DNA of 6,321 nucleotides. Source: Aeromicrobium sp. (GTDB taxonomy: Bacteria > Actinomycetota > Actinomycetes > Propionibacteriales > Nocardioidaceae). Where the stretch lies: contig JALRKU010000336.1 in NCBI GenBank assembly GCA_023254755.1, positions 1 through 6,321 on the forward strand, written 5' to 3'. A program made the position numbers and the translations under genes. Below the pieces are notes generated by a model that was given only the letters and a program-made list of their open reading frames with translations, was not told the origin of the DNA and searched no databases. Below are positions 1-4,686 of the stretch, piece by piece; the stretch's first letter is position 1; each line of letters opens with the position of its first letter.

Positions 1-1223
1 CGCTGATCGCGATGGGACTGGCAGCCCGGCCGAAGCTGCTGATCGCCGACGAGCCGACCTCGGCGCTCGACGTCACGGTCCAGAAGCAGATCCTCGACCA
101 CCTCGACTCGCTCACCGACAACCTGGGCGTCGCGGTCATGCTGATCACGCACGACCTGGGGCTGGCCGCCGAGCGGGCCGACCACCTCGTGGTCATGTAC
201 CGCGGTCGTGTCGTGGAGTCGGGTCCGGCCCTGGAGATCCTGCAGGACCCTCAGCACCCCTACACGCAGCGACTCGTGTCCAAGGCGCCGTCGATCGCGT
301 CTCAGCGGCTGTCGTCGGTCAAGGCGCGCGCCGAGATCCGGGCCCAGGCGCAGGAGCAGGCCGCCGAGATCGCTGCCGAGGTCGCCGAGAGCAGCGCCGA
401 GTTCGGCGAGGGCCGCGACGACATCCTGGTGGTGGAGAACCTGACGAAGGTCTTCCCGCTCCGCGGCGCACGCCCGTGGGAGAAGATCGACTTCACCGCC
501 GTCGACGACGTGTCGTTCCGGCTCGAGCGAGGCACCACCACGGCCATCGTGGGGGAGTCGGGGTCGGGCAAGTCCACGGTCGCCCGCATGGTGCTGGACC
601 TTCTGCCCGTCACGTCGGGCCGGGTGCTGTTCGACGGCGTCGACATCCGGTCGCTGTCGAGCAAGGCGCAGCGTCTGAAGTTCCGGCGCCAGATGCAGCC
701 GGTGTTCCAGAACCCGTACGCCTCGCTCGACCCGCTGTACTCGATCTACCAGTCGATCGAGGAGCCGCTGCGCACGCACGACGTGGGCACCAAGAAGGAG
801 CGCGAGACGAAGGTCCGCGACCTGCTCGACAAGGTGTCGCTGCCCACCACGGTGATGTCGCGGTACCCCGGTGAGCTGTCCGGTGGTCAGCGGCAGCGCG
901 TGGCCATCGCCCGTGCCCTGGCGCTCGACCCCGAGGTCGTCATCTGCGATGAGGCGGTCTCCGCGCTCGACGTGCTGGTGCAGGCGCAGATCCTCGAGCT
1001 GCTCAACGACCTGCAGGCCGAGCTCGGCCTGAGCTACCTGTTCATCACCCACGACCTGGCGGTCGTCCGGCAGATCGCCGACAACGTGCTGGTGATGCAG
1101 AACGGCAAGGTGGTCGAGCAGGCGTCGGTCACCCAGGTCTTCGACGACCCGCACCAGGACTACACCCGCAAGCTGCTCGACGCCATCCCCGGCGGCTCCA
1201 TCCCCCTCGCCGGCTCCGCCTGA
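1..1223 (+). CDS. Dipeptide/oligopeptide-type ABC transporter, fused double ATP-binding subunit (5' truncated)
   Basis: ATPase subunit that would energise an inner-membrane importer of peptides or similar solutes. The reading frame is open to the left edge, so the Met at base 12 is internal and the N-terminal half of the first ATPase domain (Walker A, signature) is missing. Numbering from that Met, domain 1 shows Walker B LLIADEP (9-15), D-loop SALD (17-20), H-loop His47 and the peptide-family C-terminal motif DPQHPYTQRL (79-88). An Ala/Glu-rich linker follows (about 100-135). Domain 2 is complete: Walker A GESGSGKST (181-189), Q-loop Gln233, signature LSGGQ (289-293), Walker B with D313/E314, H-loop His347 and a second family motif, DPHQDYTRKLL (379-389). 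This two-domain form corresponds to a DppD-DppF fusion. The stop at 1221-1223 is followed 12 nt later by a strong palindrome, so this is probably the last gene of its operon. The substrate cannot be decided from the sequence; peptides, nickel and glutathione are all possible. Confidence 0.93.
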   Translation, partial: LIAMGLAARPKLLIADEPTSALDVTVQKQILDHLDSLTDNLGVAVMLITHDLGLAAERADHLVVMYRGRVVESGPALEILQDPQHPYTQRLVSKAPSIASQRLSSVKARAEIRAQAQEQAAEIAAEVAESSAEFGEGRDDILVVENLTKVFPLRGARPWEKIDFTAVDDVSFRLERGTTTAIVGESGSGKSTVARMVLDLLPVTSGRVLFDGVDIRSLSSKAQRLKFRRQMQPVFQNPYASLDPLYSIYQSIEEPLRTHDVGTKKERETKVRDLLDKVSLPTTVMSRYPGELSGGQRQRVAIARALALDPEVVICDEAVSALDVLVQAQILELLNDLQAELGLSYLFITHDLAVVRQIADNVLVMQNGKVVEQASVTQVFDDPHQDYTRKLLDAIPGGSIPLAGSA

Positions 1224-1235
1224 CGTCACTGTGGT

Positions 1236-1270
1236 CCCCGGTTTTCACACGCTGCCGTGTGAAACCGGGG
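1236..1270 (+). terminator. Palindrome A-left: strong stem-loop, possible terminator of the ABC operon
   Basis: Begins 12 nt after the ABC stop codon. The arms are CCCCGGTTTTCACACG (1236-1251) and CGTGTGAAACCGGGG (1256-1270), which pair completely apart from one extra T in the left arm. The loop is CTGC (1252-1255). No T-run follows, so it would be a U-less terminator of the kind proposed in Actinobacteria, or simply part of the repeat. The structure is certain; the terminator role is inferred from position. Confidence 0.5.
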
Positions 1271-1302
1271 ATGACAACAACCAGCTTGTTGTCGTCATCC
1301 CC
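1267..1302 (+). repeat. Palindrome B-left, overlapping palindrome A
   Basis: The arms GGGGATGACAACAAC (1267-1281) and GTTGTCGTCATCCCC (1288-1302) pair at 14 of 15 positions around a six-base loop (1282-1287). The GGGG at 1267-1270 is shared with the right arm of palindrome A, so it could pair with CCCC at either 1236-1239 or 1299-1302. Confidence 0.85.
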
Positions 1303-1376
1303 AGGTTCTTGATGCCAGCGGGCTCGGCGGTGGATGACGGCGGACGGCGCGATTCGACTTCGGGCATCGTCGACCC

Positions 1377-2321
1377 ATGGCGACTGCGATCGACTCGTTC
1401 CTGCACGACCAGGGCTTCATCACGCGCCCGCAGGTTCTCTCCCTGGGGTGGGACGACGAAGCCATTCGCCTCCTGCTCCGCTCCAAGCGGCTGATCTGGA
1501 TCGGCCCAGGCCTCTACGCCGCGCCGGAGTACCAGCAGCTCGATGACGAGGCCAAGCACCTGGTGCGGTGTCGGGCGGTGGCCACGCGCTTCACCGGTCG
1601 AGCCGTGTTCAGTCATCAGACGGCGGTGCTTCTGCACGACATCGCCCTGTGGGGCGTCGACCTCGACGACGTCCACGTGACCCGTGTCGACGGAGGGAGG
1701 GCTCGACATCATGCCCACGTGGCGCATCACGCCGGATTCCTCCCGGCGGATCAGATCACGGTGGTCGACGGTCTGGAGGTCGTCGATGCTGCGCGATCGG
1801 TGTGGGACCTGGCGACCACGGCGTCCCTGGAGTCCGCCGTGGTGACGGCCGACTCCGCGTTGAATCGGGGGATCACCGATCGCGGGGCGCTGATGTCGTT
1901 GGCTCCCGAGCTCACCGACTGGCGGGGATCGCGCCGGGCGAAGGCGGCCCTCAGCCTGGCGGACGGGCGTGCTGAGTCGCCCGGGGAGTCGCGCCTGCGT
2001 CTGTTGATGCGGCTCAACGGGCTCCCCAAACCCGAGCCGCAACATCCGATCTTCGACGAGGACGGGGTCCTGATCGGTGTGACTGACCTGGCGCTGCCGG
2101 CGTTCCGTCATGTGATCGAGTTCGACGGCCTGGTCAAGTACGGGTCGGCCGCTGATCTTGCCAAGGAGAAGGCGCGCGAGGACGCCATTCGTCGCCAGGG
2201 GTGGGGCGTCACTCGGGTGATCTGGACTCAGTTGCGCCCCCAGCAGCGAGGGGCTCTCGTCAGGGAGCTGTGGCGGGCGGTGGAGGAGTCTCTGCAGCTC
2301 TACGGCCATCGCGTCGCCTGA
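1377..2321 (+). CDS. AbiEi-like winged-helix protein with C-terminal DUF559/Vsr-like nuclease-type domain
   Basis: A 314-residue protein of a family that is often multicopy and solitary in Actinobacteria. Residues about 1-50 look like the AbiEi-type winged helix (FITRPQVLSLGWDDEAIRLL, then the wing LIWIGPGLYAAP). Residues 70-180 hold the AbiEi-like middle part (AVFSHQTAVLLHDI; AARSVWDLA). Residues 200-305 resemble DUF559: ESRLRLLMRLNGLP with E204, then VTDLALP with D237 and HVIEFDG with E248/D250, and the closing RRQGWGVTRVIW. This is the acidic pattern of PD-(D/E)XK folds. In type IV toxin-antitoxin systems AbiEi is the antitoxin and autorepressor, but no AbiEii-like nucleotidyltransferase toxin is next to it. 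The ATG has no clear Shine-Dalgarno sequence; CATCGT at 1365-1370 would suit a leaderless start, weakly. Third codon positions show more A/T than in the neighbours. The gene lies inside the inverted-repeat module. Whether it is a nuclease, a repressor or both is unknown. Confidence 0.85.
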   Translation: MATAIDSFLHDQGFITRPQVLSLGWDDEAIRLLLRSKRLIWIGPGLYAAPEYQQLDDEAKHLVRCRAVATRFTGRAVFSHQTAVLLHDIALWGVDLDDVHVTRVDGGRARHHAHVAHHAGFLPADQITVVDGLEVVDAARSVWDLATTASLESAVVTADSALNRGITDRGALMSLAPELTDWRGSRRAKAALSLADGRAESPGESRLRLLMRLNGLPKPEPQHPIFDEDGVLIGVTDLALPAFRHVIEFDGLVKYGSAADLAKEKAREDAIRRQGWGVTRVIWTQLRPQQRGALVRELWRAVEESLQLYGHRVA

Positions 2322-2336
2322 CAACAAGAAGCTCCA

Positions 2337-2366
2337 GTTGACGACAACAAATTGGTTGTCGTCAAC
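2337..2366 (+). terminator. Palindrome B-right: perfect 12-bp stem-loop downstream of the AbiEi/DUF559 gene
   Basis: The arms GTTGACGACAAC (2337-2348) and GTTGTCGTCAAC (2355-2366) are perfectly complementary, with loop AAATTG. It lies 16 nt after the stop codon. With palindrome A-right directly behind it, it could end transcription from the AbiEi/DUF559 gene. No T-run follows, so the terminator role is inferred from position only. Confidence 0.45.
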
Positions 2367-2400
2367 CCCGGTTTCACACGGCAGCGTGTGAAACTTGGGG
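2366..2400 (+). repeat. Palindrome A-right
   Basis: The arms CCCCGGTTTCACACG (2366-2380) and CGTGTGAAACTTGGGG (2385-2400) surround loop GCAG. The stem is less perfect near its base than A-left (CCGG facing CTTGG), which is where the two repeat copies have diverged. Confidence 0.8.
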
Positions 2401-2440
2401 CCACCGTGCAAGGAGTGGCGCGGGGCGGGCGCGGACTTGA

Positions 2441-2464
2441 CCTGTTCGAACACCTGTTCGAACA
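2441..2464. repeat. Tandem 12-bp duplication forming the SOS box
   Basis: CCTGTTCGAACA occurs twice without a gap (2441-2452 and 2453-2464). Each unit contains the self-complementary octamer GTTCGAAC, and the LexA-type spacing of half-sites arises across the repeat junction. Confidence 0.9.
2443..2464. promoter_or_regulatory. LexA operator (actinobacterial SOS box)
   Basis: A perfect palindrome of two 9-bp arms, TGTTCGAAC (2443-2451) and GTTCGAACA (2456-2464), around ACCT. It contains the core TCGAAC-N4-GTTCGA, the form of LexA site known from mycobacteria and other Actinobacteria. It overlaps the predicted promoter directly upstream of a known SOS cassette, which strongly supports LexA repression. 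Confidence 0.92.
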
Positions 2465-2471
2465 TAGGGGG

Positions 2472-3131
2472 ATGACGGCCCCCACCAGCGTGCTCGACGA
2501 CCTGCGGGAGCGGGTGCGTCAGCTGGAGGGGAGACCGGCGGCGCAGCCGGTCGCGACCCATCCGGCCCTGGCCGGTCTGCTGCAGCTGCAGACCGGTGGT
2601 GTGTATGCCACGACGTCGGCGAGCCTGCTGGGGCTGCTGATGGCGGGACCGTCGGCCGACGGCGCCTGGTGCGGCGTGATCGGCACGGCCCGCCTCGGTC
2701 TCGAGGCGCTCGCGTCCACCGGGGTCCGGCTCGACCGCTGTGTCCTGGTGCCCGATCCGGGCGACGCGTGGCTCGAGGTCACCGCGGCGCTGGTCGACGT
2801 GCTCGGCGTCGTCGCGGTCGTCCCGCCCCGCCAGGTCGGCGAGCACGACGCGAGTCGCCTGGTGGCACGTCTGCGCCAGCGCGGCGGTGTCCTGCTCGCG
2901 CTGGGCGACTGGCCACGGGCCGACGCCCGGGTCGCGCTGGCCGACCTGCAGTGGGTCGGTCTGGGACGAGGTCATGGGCATCTGCAGGCACGGCAGGCCA
3001 CCGTCGAGGTCCGGCGCGGCACGACACCCGCGCGCAGTCGCCGGCTGTGGTTCCCCGACCTCGACCAGCAGATCCGTCCCGCCGTCGACCGGAGCGAGCA
3101 GCCCGCGCGCCACCTGCGGAGCGTCGGATGA
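2472..3131 (+). CDS. imuA': ImuA' (ImuA-like SOS mutagenesis accessory protein)
   Basis: A 219-residue protein resembling actinobacterial ImuA', a RecA-like-fold accessory factor that acts with ImuB and DnaE2 in error-prone lesion bypass. Supporting stretches are an N-terminal helix (LDDLRERVRQLEG), then WCGVIGTARLGLEALASTGV and DRCVLVPDPGDAWLEV (about 65-100), and the C-terminal block WVGLGRGHGHLQARQATVEV. No GxxxxGK[ST] Walker A motif is present, so ATP use in the RecA manner is unlikely, as usual for this family. The ATG at 2472 was chosen because it follows the SOS promoter at leaderless distance. An in-frame GTG at 2415 would place the LexA box inside the gene and has its AAGGAG directly abutting it. 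The GGGGG before the ATG is too close to be a normal ribosome site. The stop overlaps the imuB start (ATGA), so translation is coupled. Identification rests on family resemblance plus the cassette context. Confidence 0.85.
   Translation: MTAPTSVLDDLRERVRQLEGRPAAQPVATHPALAGLLQLQTGGVYATTSASLLGLLMAGPSADGAWCGVIGTARLGLEALASTGVRLDRCVLVPDPGDAWLEVTAALVDVLGVVAVVPPRQVGEHDASRLVARLRQRGGVLLALGDWPRADARVALADLQWVGLGRGHGHLQARQATVEVRRGTTPARSRRLWFPDLDQQIRPAVDRSEQPARHLRSVG
3118..3121 (+). promoter_or_regulatory. Ribosome binding site for imuB inside the end of imuA'
   Basis: GGAG lies 6 nt before the imuB ATG at 3128. It supports this start and translation coupled to imuA' through the ATGA overlap. Confidence 0.65.
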
Positions 3132-4660
3132 GCCGCATCCTGGTGCTGTGGGCCCCCGACTGGCCCGTCGTCGCCGCCACCGCGGGGGCCGACGTCCCGG
3201 CCGGCGCCCCCGTCGCGGTGCTCGCGAACGGACAGGTGCTCGCGTGCTCCCAGGCCGCGCGGGCCGACGGCGTCCGTCGTGGCATGAGACGTCGTGACGC
3301 GCAGTCGCGGTGTCCGGAGCTGGTGCTGCGCGACCACCAGCCCGATGCCGACGCGCGGTCCTTCGAGGAGGTGCTCGCCGCGATCGAGCAGGTCGCTCCC
3401 GGGGTCGCACCGTTGCGACCCGGGCTGTGTGCGCTGCACGTGCCCAGTCGGTTCTACGGCGGTGAGGCCGAGGCGGGCGCCGTGCTCGCCGAGCACCTGG
3501 TGCGGCTGGGGGTCTGGGACGTCAGGCTCGGTGTCGCCGACGGGCTGTTCGCCGCTGAGCAGGCGGCCAGGCAGGCGTCCGCCCAGGACAGCCTGGTCGT
3601 GCCCGTGGGCGGATCTCCGGCGTTCCTGCGCGACCTGCCGGTCGACGTGCTCGACACCGGTCGCGACCAGCCGGGCGAGATCGTCGGCCTGCTGCGTCGC
3701 ATGGGACTCACGACGCTGGGGGCGTTCGCGGCGCTGTCGGCCGCCGACGTGCACACCCGGTTCGGCTCCGAAGGCGCCCTGCTGCACCGACTCGCCGCCG
3801 GGGCCGACGCCCAGCCGGTCAGCCGGCGTCAGGTGCCTCCCGAGCTCGCGGCGACGCTCGCGTTCGAGCCGCCGCTCGACCGGGTCGACCAGATCGCGTT
3901 CAGCCTGCGCACCACGGCCGAGCACTTCGTCGCCGACCTCGCCGATCGCGGCCTGGTCTGCACCACGGTGCGGATCGAGATCGACGCCGAGGGCCAGGTC
4001 GCCTCGACCCGTCGCTGGATGCACCCCCGCTGGTTCGCGGCAGCCGATCTGGTCGACCGCGTGCGCTGGCAGCTGCAGGCCGCCACGATCGACGCGCCCG
4101 TCGACGCCGTGCGGCTGCTCCCCGACACCCTCGAGCCGCTCGGCGACCACGCCGAGAGCCTGTTCGGCGGCGGCCCCGACGAGCGGGTCGAGCGAGGCGT
4201 CGCCCGAGTGCAGGGCATGGTCGGTCACGACGCCGTCGTGCAGGTGCAGGTGCAGGGTGGGCGGGGGAGCCGTGATCGCCACCTGCTGGTGCCGTGGGGT
4301 GACAAGCCCGTCGCCGCGCGGGCGATCGACCAGCCCTGGCCCGGCACGGTGCCGCCGCCGGCCCCGGCCACCGTCTTCGAGCGCCCCCAGGAGGCCTGGG
4401 TCGTCGGCGCCGAGGGTCTCCCGGTCGGGGTCACGGGGCGAGGCGTTGTCACGGGGGAGCCCAGCCGGTTCCGTCCCGTGCCCGACGCCGACTGGCTCCC
4501 CGTCGCGTCGTGGGCCGGGCCCTGGCCGGTCGACGAGCGCTGGTGGGACGTCGCGTCGTCGCGTCGCATCGCGCGCTTCCAGGTCGTCGGCGTCGACGGC
4601 AGCGCCTGGCTGATGATCGTCGAGGACGGCCGCTGGCACACCGAGGCCCGCTATGACTGA
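3128..4660 (+). CDS. imuB: ImuB, catalytically inactive Y-family polymerase scaffold
   Basis: A 510-residue Y-family (DinB/UmuC-like) protein that in this pathway recruits DnaE2 and ImuA' to the beta clamp and does not synthesise DNA itself. The N-terminus reads ILVLWAPDWPVVAA (4-17), where active polymerases have a motif like HVDMDCFYAAVE, so the first metal-binding Asp is replaced (Trp8 region). The later SxDEAYLD motif corresponds to GLCALHVPSRFYGG, without the Asp-Glu pair. Other Y-family traits remain: LGVADGLFAAEQAARQ, and the helix-hairpin-helix segment LPVDVL...LRRMGLTTLGAFAAL from about residue 170. The little-finger region covers about 230-335. A clamp-motif position is seen at 342-346 (AESLF) before GGGPDERVERGVARVQGMVG. 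The C-terminal tail to residue 510 is where partner binding maps in the mycobacterial protein. The start is fixed by the ATGA overlap and GGAG at 3118. Length is usual for the family. Confidence 0.93.
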   Translation: MSRILVLWAPDWPVVAATAGADVPAGAPVAVLANGQVLACSQAARADGVRRGMRRRDAQSRCPELVLRDHQPDADARSFEEVLAAIEQVAPGVAPLRPGLCALHVPSRFYGGEAEAGAVLAEHLVRLGVWDVRLGVADGLFAAEQAARQASAQDSLVVPVGGSPAFLRDLPVDVLDTGRDQPGEIVGLLRRMGLTTLGAFAALSAADVHTRFGSEGALLHRLAAGADAQPVSRRQVPPELAATLAFEPPLDRVDQIAFSLRTTAEHFVADLADRGLVCTTVRIEIDAEGQVASTRRWMHPRWFAAADLVDRVRWQLQAATIDAPVDAVRLLPDTLEPLGDHAESLFGGGPDERVERGVARVQGMVGHDAVVQVQVQGGRGSRDRHLLVPWGDKPVAARAIDQPWPGTVPPPAPATVFERPQEAWVVGAEGLPVGVTGRGVVTGEPSRFRPVPDADWLPVASWAGPWPVDERWWDVASSRRIARFQVVGVDGSAWLMIVEDGRWHTEARYD

Positions 4661-4665
4661 CCCGC

Positions 4666-4674
4666 GGGGAGGGG
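4666..4674 (+). promoter_or_regulatory. Ribosome binding site region for dnaE2
   Basis: GGGGAGGGG lies 12 nt before the dnaE2 ATG, a slightly long spacing, in the 26-nt gap after imuB. The gap has no room for an independent promoter or terminator, so dnaE2 should be co-transcribed with imuA'-imuB. Confidence 0.5.
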
Positions 4675-4686
4675 TGGGGCGCTGAG

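Larger units (their letters stand above)
1236..1314 (+). repeat. Left long inverted repeat (79 bp), copy L
   Basis: Imperfect inverted partner of 2322-2400. The order is palindrome A (1236-1270), then palindrome B (about 1267-1302), then an inner tail ending TTCTTGATG. Mismatches to the other copy cluster at bases 5-7 and in the inner third. The central part, including the four-base loop CTGC of palindrome A, is identical. The loop is read as GCAG on the + strand of the right copy, so the two copies are truly inverted and not merely two similar palindromes. Confidence 0.9.
1236..2400 (+). mobile_element. Putative palindrome-bounded mobile or REP-like module carrying an AbiEi/DUF559 gene
   Basis: Seen directly: a single gene (1377-2321) enclosed by two inverted copies of a 79-bp sequence (1236-1314 and 2322-2400). 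They match at 66 of 79 positions without gaps, including a 28-bp identical run (1243-1270 against 2366-2393). With one single-base gap the similarity continues outward to about 1227 and 2408. The interior is 1007 bp. The gene's stop codon ends one base before the right repeat. Inference: the unit behaves as one block and may have been inserted between the ABC gene and the SOS promoter. Against classical transposition, no transposase or recombinase is encoded and no convincing target-site duplication is seen next to either end. A REP-like unit whose palindromes are mobilised by its own nuclease-like protein or in trans, or simply paired terminators around one gene, remain possible. Confidence 0.4.
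2322..2400 (-). repeat. Right long inverted repeat (79 bp), copy R
   Basis: Inverted partner of 1236-1314. It starts at the base after the TGA of the AbiEi/DUF559 gene. On the + strand the order is inner tail, palindrome B (2337-2366), palindrome A (2366-2400). It ends about 37 bp before the -35 box of the downstream SOS promoter. Confidence 0.9.
2437..2465 (+). promoter_or_regulatory. Predicted SOS promoter of imuA'-imuB-dnaE2, probably leaderless
   Basis: A -35 box TTGACC (2437-2442, five of six consensus bases) is followed by a 17-bp spacer and GAACAT (2460-2465), which keeps the key A at position 2 and T at position 6 of a -10 element. Standard spacing places +1 at 2472, the A of the imuA' ATG, so the message would have no leader. 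The LexA palindrome fills the spacer and covers the -10 element. The assignment is inferred from the motif geometry. Confidence 0.7.

Noticed and set aside
1236..1302. CRISPR-like array or riboswitch
   Set aside because: There are only two hairpins with no regular repeat-spacer structure, and the same sequence recurs inverted behind the gene, which fits flanking repeats rather than a leader riboswitch.
1309..1338. Inward-facing promoter at the inner end of the left repeat (TTGATG at 1309-1314)
   Set aside because: The -35-like hexamer is reasonable, but no -10-like sequence sits 16-19 bp downstream.
1231..1494. Small + strand ORF starting at the left inverted repeat
   Set aside because: It is a translation of the palindromes running out of frame into the AbiEi/DUF559 gene, with no conserved content.
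1220..2418. Target-site duplication flanking the inverted-repeat module
   Set aside because: The bases outside the two ends (around 1220-1235 and 2401-2418) show no convincing direct repeat; what resemblance exists is an inverted continuation of the repeat itself.
2352..2471. N-terminal extension of imuA' from a TTG at 2352 or a GTG at 2415
   Set aside because: These starts would put the right inverted repeat and/or the LexA box and promoter inside the coding region. The added residues (for example LFEHLFEHRG) are just translation of the operator repeat.
1245..3410. Very long open frame on the - strand (721 codons) crossing several genes
   Set aside because: It runs antisense through the AbiEi/DUF559 gene, the SOS promoter and imuA'. 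Its translation is a low-complexity Arg/Pro/Gly/His-rich sequence without family motifs, as expected from GC-rich antisense frames.
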